From Deltaproteobacteria bacterium (GTDB taxonomy: Bacteria > Myxococcota_A > UBA796 > SXON01): a DNA stretch of 64,000 nt. The position numbers were made by a program, and so were the translations under genes. The stretch covers positions 1-64,000 of the forward strand of contig CANKTH010000008.1 of NCBI GenBank assembly GCA_947486185.1, given 5' to 3'. Positions 52,267-61,012 of this stretch are shown one piece after another; the stretch's first letter is position 1; every line of letters starts with the position of its first letter. The notes beneath the pieces are model-generated. The model made no database searches and had not been told where the DNA came from. It worked only from the letters and a program-made list of their open reading frames with translations.

Positions 52267-53205
52267 GTGTCACAGCCTGTTTACGTTCACGGCGCCACGG
52301 AGGCCGGCCCGCGTCGCAAGAACAACGAAGACGCCTTTCGTATCGAACGATTTGGCGAGTCGGGCGTGCTCGTGGTCGTGTGTGACGGAATGGGAGGGCA
52401 CGCCGACGGAGAGGTGGCGAGCGCGGTCGGCTCGGACACCCTGGTCGCGCGGCTCAAGCCCGTCGAGCCAGGGTCCTTGATTCAGGACTTTCGTGGGGCG
52501 TTTGCCGGAGCGCACGAGGCGGTGCGCGGCATCTCGCTCGACGGTTCACCCGGCACCACGGCGGTCGCGCTGCGGGTCGAGGGGAACCTCTACTGGTATG
52601 CGTGGGTGGGAGACAGCCGGATGTACCTCCTGTCTGACGGTCGCGCGCGAGCCCTCACCCGCGACCACACCCGGGCCGAGGAGCTGATCGCGGGTGGCGC
52701 GATGACCCCAGCTGAAGCGGCGCGCTCGCCTCACGCACAGGCGCTCACCCGCGTTCTCGGAGGGCTGTCGGATGGTGCGGCGGAGCCCGGAACCGGCGGT
52801 CCGGTCGAGCTCGCGCCCGGCGACGCCCTGCTCCTCTGCACGGACGGCCTCACCAAGATGCTCGACGACGAGGAGATCGGCCCCCTGGCCGCGGGCCGAG
52901 ACTACCGGGACGCAGGCGGACGTCTTCTACAAGAGGCGCTTGATCGTGGCGGACACGACAACACCACCGTGGTGGTCGTCGTGGCAGGCTCTCCCAATCT
53001 CAACGGGGAGCGGGTACACGGGCGCGTGAAGACCCGGGCCGTACCCCCGCCGGAGCTCGGCGCATCGTCCGTTTCCGGAGGGTCGACGCAGGCTCGCCCG
53101 CGTCTGAGTCGGCCCGCGCTGATCGCCGCGCTCCTCCTTTCGGCGACGCTGATGCTCGGGGTGTTGACCGGAGTCTTCACCCTGATCTTCCTAAGCTTTC
53201 ACTGA
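52267..53205 (+). CDS. PP2C-family serine/threonine phosphatase with C-terminal membrane anchor
   Basis: This 312-residue protein has the metal-binding PP2C motifs RRKNNEDAF, VCDGMGGHADGE, WVGDSRMYLL, LLCTDGLTKML and GGHDNTTVVVV in order. A low-complexity linker and one membrane helix (about 280-305) follow, putting the phosphatase domain in the cytoplasm. Such phosphatases usually reverse Hanks-type kinases, but none is adjacent. The GTG at 52267 has GGGGAAG just upstream; an earlier GTG at 52243 lacks a binding site. It follows murI by 61 bases and converges on the beta-helix gene. Confidence 0.9.
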   Translation: MSQPVYVHGATEAGPRRKNNEDAFRIERFGESGVLVVVCDGMGGHADGEVASAVGSDTLVARLKPVEPGSLIQDFRGAFAGAHEAVRGISLDGSPGTTAVALRVEGNLYWYAWVGDSRMYLLSDGRARALTRDHTRAEELIAGGAMTPAEAARSPHAQALTRVLGGLSDGAAEPGTGGPVELAPGDALLLCTDGLTKMLDDEEIGPLAAGRDYRDAGGRLLQEALDRGGHDNTTVVVVVAGSPNLNGERVHGRVKTRAVPPPELGASSVSGGSTQARPRLSRPALIAALLLSATLMLGVLTGVFTLIFLSFH

Positions 53206-53212
53206 CAGGCAG

Positions 53213-53854
53213 CTATCCCAGGAGCGTGACCGTCGCGTGGCGTGGGCCCTCGTTCCGTACGCCGCCGAGCACCTGCGCCCCGTCCAGCTCGATCGCCGGG
53301 GCCCGGGTGGTCGTTCCCCGGAGGTCGAGGACCCCGCTGATGTCACAGTCGCGTAGCACGAGGCGTACGCCTTCCCGTACCACTACATCGCCATCCAGTT
53401 GGCTGCCCTCGAACACCGCCTCAGCTACGCCACTCAACAACACATCGTTGCCCACCCTCGCGACGTTACGCTGAAAGCGGCAGCCCAACACACGCACATT
53501 CCCGCGCGCCGCGTAGAGCCCTCCGCCCCCGTTCCGTGGGGCGGCGTTTCCTTCGACCGTACACTCACTCAAGATCACGCTACTGTAGCCGTTGAGGAGC
53601 ACCCCCCCGCCGACCTCGGCTACCCCCCCCTTGAGCGTCAGACCTTCGAGCCGCACCTCGAGATCATCCGCCTCCACCCTGATTACGCTACCACGGAACT
53701 GGCCATCCAACACCGCTCCCGGTTCGCCCCGTAGCGTCACGCTCTGCTCGATCCAGAGCGGGCCGAGGTGAACGCCCGGGGCCAACACAAACAGACCGCC
53801 CGCTGATAGACGACCCGCGAGGTCCGCACCCGGGAGTAGCCTCACTGGTACCAA
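53213..53854 (-). CDS. Right-handed beta-helix repeat protein
   Basis: This 213-residue protein consists of short repeated strands typical of a parallel beta-helix: VTLRGEPGAVLDGQ, SVIRVEADDLEVRLEGLTLKGG, GVLLNGYSSVILSECTVEGN, NVRVLGCRFQRN, DVLLSGVAEAVFEGSQLDG. Similar repeats occur in pectate-lyase-like and outer-surface proteins. No signal peptide is obvious with the chosen start, TTG at 53852-53854; GTG at 53845 is an alternative. It follows the calpain-like gene by three bases, so the two are probably made together. Confidence 0.65.
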   Translation of the reverse strand: MVPVRLLPGADLAGRLSAGGLFVLAPGVHLGPLWIEQSVTLRGEPGAVLDGQFRGSVIRVEADDLEVRLEGLTLKGGVAEVGGGVLLNGYSSVILSECTVEGNAAPRNGGGGLYAARGNVRVLGCRFQRNVARVGNDVLLSGVAEAVFEGSQLDGDVVVREGVRLVLRDCDISGVLDLRGTTTRAPAIELDGAQVLGGVRNEGPRHATVTLLG

Positions 53855-53857
53855 GGT

Positions 53858-55330
53858 TCAATCCACACTTTTTTCGGCTGGCGGCCGATTGGTCGCGAGG
53901 CTGTTGAAGTGTTTGAGGAACTCAGCGGGCGTGATGGGCTTGGGTTGGTAGGTGCCCCAGGGGTTGTAGAACTGAAGGGTTCCGTCAGGGAGCACCGACT
54001 CGAAGGCGTAGGCATGGTTGCCGATGAGCATCTTGTTGACATCCACCACCCCCTCGTACTCGAAGGTGACCGCGAGATCCTTCGCCTCGGCTGGCCCAAG
54101 CCCGGCGCGGAACGCAAGCTCGGTCACGTTGCTCTGGTAGTCGATGTTTCCGTTGGCCACCTGGCTCCCCGAGAGACGGCCGGTTTTCGCGCCCTCCTGA
54201 CTGACGTCACGCGCTGAACCAGCTTTACCTTTGGTGTCTTCAATACGGACCGTACCCGGCTTGATGTGGTTCCATCGGTGCGTGTGCTTGAGTGTGCCTC
54301 GATAGGGACCATCTCCGCCGCCCGAGAACGGCGTTTGGGTGTCGGAGCGGGCCGTGTCCACGACACCGGCGTAGATCGCCTTCTTATCACGCTTAGCGGC
54401 CTGGAAGTACGGGACGACCTCCTCCTCGGAGAGCGAGTTCGGGTCCACCGACTGGGAGCGGGCGCCGGTCAGCTCCGACATAGCCTCATCGCCGTAGCCT
54501 CCCTCCCCCAGCACGTCATAGCCGCCCTTCCACTTGGCATACGCCTTCTCGATGATCGCGGGCCATAGCTTCCCGCCCGGCTGACCCGCATACGCCGGGT
54601 CGTCGCGGCCCGACTTGTCGGTGGGCAGCCAGGCATCGACCTCGATGTCGACCGGTTGGTAGCGGCCCCGGCCCACTTCCTCATGGAAGCGTACGGTATA
54701 GGTACCCTTCTCGGGATCGTGCTTGACCGCCTTCTCGATGGTCTCCGGGCTGGCGCCCGCCACCGCCGCCATGGACGCGATCAAGAAACAGTCGCCCACC
54801 GCGCCCTGGGCCGGGTCACGGGCGCTCGGTGCTTTGGGGCTGTGATCTCCCCCAAAGCGCGAGTATACAAAATCATCACTTTGAGCAGGATCTTCCTCGT
54901 TCCGGGTGAGCGCCGGCTGGTCAGAAAACACCGCGCGGTCCACCCAGCCGTCGACGTTTTCACCGTCGTGCAGGACGCGGACCTTCAGGCGGTCGCCAAC
55001 CGCACTCAGGATTTCGGCAGGGCAACCGTCCTGAACCTTCGCTGCCACCTGATTGCCGGTCTCCGCCGCGCCGACCACGATCTCGGCCGCGCCGATCAGC
55101 GCGCCACAGAGGCCGCTCCGAACCTTGTCGGGCCGCGAGGTCCCCCCTTCGATCGCCCGCTGCCGCGTCCTCCGGCCGGCGCTCGGCTGCGCCTCCCCGG
55201 CACTACGCGCCTGGGCGGCGACCGCGGAGTTGCCGAGCCGGGACTGGCGGTCCCCGGCCGGCGCTGTCGAGCCGCCGTCAACGCGCCCCTGCTTCTGGGG
55301 GTGCGCGGATTTGTTCTGCCGCTGTCGCAT
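53858..55330 (-). CDS. Calpain-family cysteine protease
   Basis: This 490-residue protein contains a calpain (C2) catalytic domain with the triad C181 (GAVGDCFLIAS), a histidine near 438 (GNHAYAFESV) and an asparagine near 456 (FYNPWG). An SH3-like segment (KVRVLHDGENVDGWVDR) precedes it at about 110-135. The N-terminal 70 residues are basic, polar and disordered-looking, including DRQSRLGNSAVAAQ, which resembles short LGNxAV tags seen on some contractile-injection-system cargo proteins. No secretion signal is visible. A cytoplasmic, cell-surface or injected effector role is possible. The ATG at 55328-55330 is preferred over a TTG one codon earlier. Confidence 0.8.
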   Translation of the reverse strand: MRQRQNKSAHPQKQGRVDGGSTAPAGDRQSRLGNSAVAAQARSAGEAQPSAGRRTRQRAIEGGTSRPDKVRSGLCGALIGAAEIVVGAAETGNQVAAKVQDGCPAEILSAVGDRLKVRVLHDGENVDGWVDRAVFSDQPALTRNEEDPAQSDDFVYSRFGGDHSPKAPSARDPAQGAVGDCFLIASMAAVAGASPETIEKAVKHDPEKGTYTVRFHEEVGRGRYQPVDIEVDAWLPTDKSGRDDPAYAGQPGGKLWPAIIEKAYAKWKGGYDVLGEGGYGDEAMSELTGARSQSVDPNSLSEEEVVPYFQAAKRDKKAIYAGVVDTARSDTQTPFSGGGDGPYRGTLKHTHRWNHIKPGTVRIEDTKGKAGSARDVSQEGAKTGRLSGSQVANGNIDYQSNVTELAFRAGLGPAEAKDLAVTFEYEGVVDVNKMLIGNHAYAFESVLPDGTLQFYNPWGTYQPKPITPAEFLKHFNSLATNRPPAEKSVD

Positions 55331-55371
55331 CAAGGCCTCAAAAGGGGTCGCCCGGCCGGGCCGACCTCCAG

Positions 55372-55400
55372 AGAATAGTACAGGCGCCGGAACGACACAA
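55372..55400 (-). promoter_or_regulatory. Candidate promoter of the calpain/beta-helix operon
   Basis: On the minus strand TTGTGT (55395-55400) and TATTCT (55372-55377) are separated by 17 bases, 42 bases before the calpain ATG, in the 193-base gap after the HAD hydrolase gene. TGAGG lies nine bases before that ATG as a plausible binding site. Confidence 0.45.
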
Positions 55401-55523
55401 GCCCTGGCGAATCCGCGGTCACACCCCGATTTCGCCCGCCAGAAACCTCATGTGTCGCACAGCCGGGGCCCCAAAGCCTGCCCGCACGGCGGTAGCCCAC
55501 GAGGCTTGACTCGTCAAGACCGC

Positions 55524-56174
55524 TCAGCGCCACGGCACACGTCGAAGCGACCGAATCCGTTCAGGCAGGGTCACCCACGCGAAATCGTCGTCGTACAGCA
55601 TGGCGCTGAGGCCCGCTGAGCTCGCTCCGGCCACGTCACGGTCAGGGTCATCCCCGATGTGGACGGCCTCTCGCGGGGAGACGCCAGCCGCGCGGCAAGC
55701 GAGGCGGAAGATCCACGGATCCGGCTTCTCCACGCCGTGCTCGGCCGAGCAGATGAGCACGGGGAACATACGGTCGAGGGCGAAGGCGTTATACAGGGTA
55801 CGAAGCCGACGATCCCAGTTCGAGACGATACCCAGGCGCACGCCCGACCTTGCGACCTGGCCGAGCGCGGCGAGCGCCTCCACGTCGATCCACCAGGCCC
55901 GACGGCGCGTGTACCAGCGATAGAGCTCCTCAAAGAGCTCGGGGTGGTCGTGCCCGACGCTCTCCCGCACCACCGCCGACCAGTAGGCACGCCCGTCCCC
56001 ACGCTGCCGCTCCTCCCGGCGGTCACGCAGCGCCGCGCGAAAGCGCGCCTCCACGGCTACCGGATCCGCCTCGATGCCATGTTGCCGCGCGGCTCGGGCA
56101 TAGGTCACCCCGACCGGTTCACGCGGTCGAAGCAGCGTTCCCGCGGCATCGACAAAGAGCGCCCGAACGCGCAT
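55524..56174 (-). CDS. HAD-family hydrolase (REG-2/HDHD3-like)
   Basis: This 216-residue protein is a haloacid-dehalogenase-superfamily phosphatase-like hydrolase. Motif I is VDAAGTLL with D9; the second Asp of DxD is Ala, as in the REG-2-like branch. Motif II is IVSNWD, and motifs III-IV are EKPDPWIF and HIGDDPDRDVAG. The helical cap spans about 15-85. The substrate is unknown. Its ATG at 56172-56174 overlaps the PAP2 stop as TGATG and the longer frame is not needed. Confidence 0.85.
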   Translation of the reverse strand: MRVRALFVDAAGTLLRPREPVGVTYARAARQHGIEADPVAVEARFRAALRDRREERQRGDGRAYWSAVVRESVGHDHPELFEELYRWYTRRRAWWIDVEALAALGQVARSGVRLGIVSNWDRRLRTLYNAFALDRMFPVLICSAEHGVEKPDPWIFRLACRAAGVSPREAVHIGDDPDRDVAGASSAGLSAMLYDDDFAWVTLPERIRSLRRVPWR

Positions 56175-56692
56175 CAGCGGGCCCGGCCGAGGCCCAGCCC
56201 CTCCGCCAGGGCCCGCGTGATCCACCCGAGCGCCGCGCCGAGCAGCCATCCCGCCCCGACATCGCTCGGATAGTGCTGCCCGAGCACCACACGAGAGACC
56301 CCGACCACCAACGACAATACCGCGAGGGGCGGAGATTGCAGGGCGACCGCCACGGCCGCCGTGTTGGCGGCGTGGTTGGACGGAAAGGAGGCTCCAGAGC
56401 CGCAAGGCGCGAGACCTTCGGTCGCCGGAGGGGTCCGAACAAGGGAGGTGGTGCACGGGCGCGGGCGATCAATCACCGGCTTGAGCACCCGCGCGCAGGT
56501 CAGGTCGGTCAGGCCCACGGCAACCACAAGCACGATCATCGCGGCCCACCGCCGCTGGCTCACCAGGAGCCCGCACAGGACCAGGCCAAATACCAAACCT
56601 GCCCGCCGATCTCCCAGCGCCAGCCACAGTGGCTCGGCGACGGTCAGGAGGCTGTTGAGCGCGATCAGCAGGTCGAGATCGACCGGCGCCAT
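56174..56692 (-). CDS. PAP2-family membrane phosphatase
   Basis: This 172-residue membrane protein has all three PAP2 motifs: K71 with RPRP at 76-79, PSNH at 104-107, and SRVVLGQHYPSD at 133-144, with the catalytic histidines H107 and H140. About five hydrophobic segments fit the family. Candidate substrates are phosphatidic acid, undecaprenyl pyrophosphate or phosphatidylglycerol phosphate; sequence alone does not decide. The start overlaps the nuclease gene stop as TGATG, and its stop overlaps the HAD gene. Confidence 0.88.
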   Translation of the reverse strand: MAPVDLDLLIALNSLLTVAEPLWLALGDRRAGLVFGLVLCGLLVSQRRWAAMIVLVVAVGLTDLTCARVLKPVIDRPRPCTTSLVRTPPATEGLAPCGSGASFPSNHAANTAAVAVALQSPPLAVLSLVVGVSRVVLGQHYPSDVGAGWLLGAALGWITRALAEGLGLGRAR

Positions 56693-57513
56693 CAGGGCGT
56701 GTCCGTCGAGACCTGGTGGGCCCGCGTGTCCACGACCCGTCCATAACGGTCGTACAACGTCGCGCGATCCTCTTTGTTGTTCCAGATCGGGTCCATGCTC
56801 TGTAGGTAGACCTCGAGCTGCGCTTCGGGGTCCTTCTGGTCGGGGCCGCGGCCAGAGTGGGCCTTGACGGTGTGGCCCGGAGGCACGATGATCTGGGGGA
56901 ACTCCCAGGAATTGCCGTTGATATCGGCCAGACGCCAGCCAGCCATGTCGATCGCATCGGGGGTGAGATTACAGATCCGCAGGTACTCGCCGTTGACGTT
57001 GGTCCGGTCGTCGCCGTCGGCGTTGGCGTGGAACGAGGTGATGTGCATCGCGCCCTGGAACATCGCCGTGCTCCAGATGCCGCGTTTGGCGGCGCGCGCC
57101 CGTTCCTGGGCCGCGAGCAACGGGCCCAGATCGGTCTGATCGGGCGGGATCACGAACAGGTGGCCCATGCCGCGATCGAGGAGGTGCTCAGCGAGGCCCT
57201 GGCCATCCACGGTGATGCTCGCCAGGAGGCGGCCATAACCATCCCGTTCGGTGGCGCCGTAGCCGAGGGTCGCCGTCTTCCCCGCCGCAAACGCCGTGGT
57301 TGTCGCGCGGGCTTCGAGCCCGTAGGGTTCGAGTGGTCTGAGCTCCGGGGTGTTGACGAGGCGTAGGCGCACCTTGTCGCCTGTCCCCAGCGTCATGGTG
57401 TCTCCGTCGTAGACGCTCACCACCGTCGCCGTCTCCGGAGCACTCGCGGCGACCGGCTCCGCGCTCTCCGCAAGTCGGGAACCCGCGAGGAGCGAAAAGA
57501 GCAGGAAGGTCAT
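56692..57513 (-). CDS. Exported thermonuclease (SNase-like) with lamin-tail domain
   Basis: This 273-residue protein has a signal peptide (FLLFSLLAGSRLAESAEP) and an SNase domain with VYDGDTMTL, VRLRLVNTPELRP, YGLEARATTTAFAAGK and ERDGYGRLLASI, the last holding the usual catalytic arginine. From about 160 a second domain (SFHANADGDDRTNVNGEYLRI, GWRLADINGNSW) matches the lamin tail (LTD), often found on exported nucleases. It would degrade extracellular or periplasmic nucleic acids. The ATG overlaps the preceding gene as ATGA; the same operon includes the PAP2 and HAD genes. Confidence 0.88.
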   Translation of the reverse strand: MTFLLFSLLAGSRLAESAEPVAASAPETATVVSVYDGDTMTLGTGDKVRLRLVNTPELRPLEPYGLEARATTTAFAAGKTATLGYGATERDGYGRLLASITVDGQGLAEHLLDRGMGHLFVIPPDQTDLGPLLAAQERARAAKRGIWSTAMFQGAMHITSFHANADGDDRTNVNGEYLRICNLTPDAIDMAGWRLADINGNSWEFPQIIVPPGHTVKAHSGRGPDQKDPEAQLEVYLQSMDPIWNNKEDRATLYDRYGRVVDTRAHQVSTDTP

Positions 57514-59564
57514 GGGGACTCCGGAGCAGCGAGGGTGGCCCGCGACACGCGGGAGAGCTGCCATAAGGTGTAGGCGTCGTCCGGGAGCTGGAGCGCTGCG
57601 CTTCGAGCGTGAGCGATCGCCTCATCGCGGCGCCCTGCAGCCAGGGCGACGACGGCGGCGGTGTCCAGGAACGCCGCGCTGGAAGGAGCCTCGGCCAGCG
57701 CCTCGGTGATCCGGCGCTCGGCATCGTCGAGGCGCTCGCCGCCCAAGGCCCAGTACCAGGCGTCGCAGTTCTTTCGGCTGGCGCCCTCGGGGAGCGCCTC
57801 GCAATCCCGAGCGTATCCCGCCCGCAACGCCTCCTGGGAGCGCTCCGGATCGCCGACCGCGGCATAACCGGCACCGACGAAGTCCCATGGCTCGTCGCCG
57901 GGGTGGAGGCGGGCTAGGGCCGCGGTCACGTCGCTGGTGTAACGCGCATGATCCGGGGGCTGAGCGAGCAGGCCGTAGAGCCACATCGGGCGTCCATCGA
58001 TCGGCAGGATACGAATGAGGTGCTGGAGCGGCACGATCGCCCCGTAACGATCCCCGTCGATCTCCGCGATACGGGCACGCCGCAGGAGGTGGGCCGAGCG
58101 GGATTGCGAAGCCAGACCGGCCTCATCGAGCTGCGCGGCGGCTTCGCTCGTGCGGCCTGCCCCCACGAGCGCGTCCGACACTGCGATGAGGTACTCGCCC
58201 CGATCAACGTGTACGACGTCCAACGCATCGACCGCAGCCTGGGCAGCGGTCACGGCCTCATCGATCCGCCCGACGAGCACGAGGCTGTTGATGTAGGCGA
58301 TCCACTCATCCTCCTCCATCAACTGCGCTGGCGTCAGGCGCCCGAGGGCCGCCAGCGAGCCGGCATGATCCCCGTCATGCCGCAGCACACGGGCGAGGAG
58401 GACCGCGAGCTCAGGGTCGTCGGGGCGCGCCTGGAGCCCCCGATCCACCTCCGCCCGCGCGCCGGCGAGGTCGTCGAGGCCCGCCAGGAGCCGGGCGCGC
58501 ACCGCCGCATACGCCGGGTCATCCCCGTGTCGCTCGCGCACAAGGTCGAGCCAGGCCCGCACGGCCTCAAAGTCCCTCGGTTCGCGTCGGGAGCGGGTCA
58601 ACGAAAAGCGCTGATGGGGCGCGTCGAGCACCACCCGATAATCGGCGTAGACCGCGTAACCGAGCAGTCCGGGTGTCGCGGCCACCAAGTCCGTTCTCCC
58701 CTCGGAGTCGAGCCACCGAGCCTGGGCGTCGTACGGAACTCGCTGGCCCCCCGTCCGGACCCGCGTGACCGGCACGCGGCGCGTGACCTTGAGGAGATCG
58801 GCCTCGGGCAAGCGATCCAGGTCGGCTCCGAGCCCCACCACCGGCTCGACGCCACGTGTGCTCACATCTACGAACGCCCGCCCGCTCTCTCCCGCGAGGA
58901 TGAGGTCCTGGGCGCCGCTGTCGATCTCCAGCACAACATCGGCGCGGACGCGCTCTTCTCCCAATCGAGCATCCACGCGCGCGAGGGTGAGGAACTGCGC
59001 GCCATCAAACACCAGCCTGCTGGAGCGGCGGATTGGCCGCCACGCCGTCGCGAGGTGGAGCTCCAGCACGTCCGCGGGGTAGTCGAGCACGCACACAAAG
59101 TTTGACCAGACGTTGTTCCCCAGGATCCCCGCGACCGGCAGCGCGCCAGCGTGCTCGGGCACCCCTGGGACCCCCACCGCCACCTCCACGCCGTTGAGCT
59201 GAAACTCACCGAGCTGGATCCTTGGGATACGGGCGCTCATCCACGGCACGGTGCCGCTCAGCCCCGAGATGATGCCCCGCTCACCGTCCACCGTGAGCCC
59301 GATCCGGTCCGCCACCGCCTGGGAGATCACCGAGACCGAGGCGCCAGTGTCCACCATGAAGAGCTCCTGCGAGCCTCCGGGCAGGCCGACCATCACAAAG
59401 ACCTTTTCAGCGTCCTTCCAGGGGCGCCAGAGATCGAGCTCGGTCGATTCGGGCCCCCCGAGCACCACCTCCGCGGGCTTGAGCTCCCCGATTGGCGCGG
59501 CGACCAGCGACGGAGACCCGAAGAGACCACACAGGCCTACCAGCCAAGGGAAACGCAGGTTCAC
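57510..59564 (-). CDS. Exported retropepsin-like aspartic protease with TPR region
   Basis: This 684-residue protein has a hydrophobic signal segment (RFPWLVGLCGLFGSPSLVAA) and a retropepsin-like domain with D72-T-G-A-S (FMVDTGASVSVISQ) and ILGNNVWSN. A second aspartic-protease-like half is present around 170-280 (VVLEIDSGAQDLILA), so the domain may be a fused dimer. The C-terminal 330 residues are helical tetratricopeptide-like repeats (AVRARLLAGLDDLAGARAEVDRGL, PDDPELAVLLARVLRHDGD). Start is GTG at 59562-59564, with GAGAG upstream; TTG two codons earlier is possible. It overlaps the nuclease gene. Confidence 0.78.
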   Translation of the reverse strand: MNLRFPWLVGLCGLFGSPSLVAAPIGELKPAEVVLGGPESTELDLWRPWKDAEKVFVMVGLPGGSQELFMVDTGASVSVISQAVADRIGLTVDGERGIISGLSGTVPWMSARIPRIQLGEFQLNGVEVAVGVPGVPEHAGALPVAGILGNNVWSNFVCVLDYPADVLELHLATAWRPIRRSSRLVFDGAQFLTLARVDARLGEERVRADVVLEIDSGAQDLILAGESGRAFVDVSTRGVEPVVGLGADLDRLPEADLLKVTRRVPVTRVRTGGQRVPYDAQARWLDSEGRTDLVAATPGLLGYAVYADYRVVLDAPHQRFSLTRSRREPRDFEAVRAWLDLVRERHGDDPAYAAVRARLLAGLDDLAGARAEVDRGLQARPDDPELAVLLARVLRHDGDHAGSLAALGRLTPAQLMEEDEWIAYINSLVLVGRIDEAVTAAQAAVDALDVVHVDRGEYLIAVSDALVGAGRTSEAAAQLDEAGLASQSRSAHLLRRARIAEIDGDRYGAIVPLQHLIRILPIDGRPMWLYGLLAQPPDHARYTSDVTAALARLHPGDEPWDFVGAGYAAVGDPERSQEALRAGYARDCEALPEGASRKNCDAWYWALGGERLDDAERRITEALAEAPSSAAFLDTAAVVALAAGRRDEAIAHARSAALQLPDDAYTLWQLSRVSRATLAAPESP

Positions 59565-59574
59565 GAACAATCTC

Positions 59575-60441
59575 TCAAGGGTCCTGCTCCAATAGCTCGG
59601 GCGAGGCAAACAGGCGCCGCAGCTCACGCGCGATGACGCCAGCGTGGTAACCGTCCACGATACGATGATCGAAAGTGCCGTTGATGTGCAACACCCGGCC
59701 CACCACGATCTTGCCGTCCTCTACCACCGGCCGCTCCTCGATCGCCCCGAGCGTCACGATCACCCCTGAACGCGCAAGCGGAAAAAACGGCGCCCAACCT
59801 CGAGTCAACCCAAATACGCCTACATTGGTCACCATCGCCGAACCAAAAGGATCGGCGGGCGTTCCGAGGAAGCTCGGGTTGACGTTCAGGCTGTACTGGA
59901 GAAAATCAAGGAACCGCAGTACCGGGCCCAGGAGAAAGCCTGGGATCATACGGGTGTTGTCCTTGGTGGCCTTGAACTCGGCGTCCTCGTTCTTCCGGAT
60001 ACGCGCCGCGCGTTCGGTGATCTGCTGGCAGATTTCTTCGGCCTTGAGCTGGTCGGCCCGCTTGATCTTCACCCCCGAAAGGTCGGTACTCCCGATGCCC
60101 TTTTTTCCGCCCTCACCGGGAGGTGGCGGCTCCGAGTCCTCCACAACCACCTGAACGAAGATGTCCACGTCTTCGCGGAGCTGCAACGAGCCGTGGCGCA
60201 CGATGGCGTTGATCTCTGGATGCCGCCGATAGATCAGGGCCAAGGCGCGTACCATCGCGTGAGTCAGCGTGACACGCTGGCCGGTCCGTGCACGCAAATC
60301 GGCGATCCAGCGCTCGACCGGCTCGGCGCGCACCTCCATTGAACCATACACGTGGGGATCGGTGGGGTCCGCCCACGCGACCGCGGCGATGCGGCGGTAG
60401 GCGCTCGGGTGGGGATAAGGGCGGAGGACGATGTTCGGCAT
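59575..60441 (-). CDS. Stand-alone 2-oxo acid dehydrogenase E2-type acyltransferase domain
   Basis: This 288-residue protein is an E2 catalytic domain without lipoyl or peripheral-subunit-binding domains. The active block reads FDHRIVDGYHAG, with histidine near 257 and aspartate near 261. The trimer-fold strands (VTLTHAMVRALALIYRRHPEINA, MVTNVGVFGL, IVTLGAIEERP) match the CAT/E2 fold. No E1, E3 or lipoyl protein is nearby. It may transfer acyl groups from CoA to another acceptor, as related CAT-fold proteins do. The ATG at 60439-60441 fits the conserved N-terminus. It heads a five-gene operon. Confidence 0.82.
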   Translation of the reverse strand: MPNIVLRPYPHPSAYRRIAAVAWADPTDPHVYGSMEVRAEPVERWIADLRARTGQRVTLTHAMVRALALIYRRHPEINAIVRHGSLQLREDVDIFVQVVVEDSEPPPPGEGGKKGIGSTDLSGVKIKRADQLKAEEICQQITERAARIRKNEDAEFKATKDNTRMIPGFLLGPVLRFLDFLQYSLNVNPSFLGTPADPFGSAMVTNVGVFGLTRGWAPFFPLARSGVIVTLGAIEERPVVEDGKIVVGRVLHINGTFDHRIVDGYHAGVIARELRRLFASPELLEQDP

Positions 60442-60511
60442 GAACCAAGGATAACGCACGCAGCGCCGCAACGCCGGGGCGTCCGTTCCGACGACCCGTT
60501 AGACGCCCCCG

Positions 60512-60997
60512 ATGTGGTTCCTGCTTGGCTGCGCGCTCCACAGCGCCCCTCCGCCCATCACCCCTCCCTCCGCCGCCGGCGAGCCCGAGCGGAGCGGAAC
60601 GACGGTCATCGACGAAGGCACGCTGCTCACCCGGCTCGGCGCCCCACAACGCCCCACCTTGTTCAGCTTCTGGGCGGCGTGGTGTGCGCCCTGCCTCGCG
60701 GAGCTGAGCACCCTGGCGCTGGTGGCGGCGCGCCGCCCCGACATCGACGTGGTCCTGGTCAACCTCGATCTCCCTGGAATCTCGCCGGACAAGGCGCTCG
60801 TCGAACGCGGGGTGACGCTCGAGAGCTGGCAGCTCGCCAGCATCGACCCCAGCGCGGCGATGGCGCGAGTGCTCCCAAGCTGGGACGACAGCATTCCACT
60901 CACGCTCCTGGTGCTGCCGGATGGCTCGGTCAGCGCTACATTCCGCGGTCAGGCAACGCCCGACCAGATACTGTACACGCTCCCGCGGAACCACTAA
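60512..60997 (+). CDS. TlpA-like thioredoxin-fold protein, probably exported
   Basis: This 161-residue protein has a thioredoxin fold with W57-C58-A59-P60-C61 and the surrounding TLFSFWAAWCAPCLAEL, of the TlpA/DsbE type. The N-terminus MWFLLGC looks like an unusually short lipoprotein signal (lipobox LLGC); an alternative is simple secretion or an N-terminus extended by an earlier start that I cannot identify. It would reduce or isomerise disulfides in the periplasm, for example during cytochrome c maturation. It lies 15 bases before tRNA-Leu on the same strand. Confidence 0.8.
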   Translation: MWFLLGCALHSAPPPITPPSAAGEPERSGTTVIDEGTLLTRLGAPQRPTLFSFWAAWCAPCLAELSTLALVAARRPDIDVVLVNLDLPGISPDKALVERGVTLESWQLASIDPSAAMARVLPSWDDSIPLTLLVLPDGSVSATFRGQATPDQILYTLPRNH

Positions 60998-61012
60998 CCC
61001 TGGCCCGCCGAC

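Noticed and set aside
57948-59105. 385-residue plus-strand frame opposite the retropepsin gene
   Set aside because: Antisense shadow of a protein with DTGAS and TPR patterns; no start site support.
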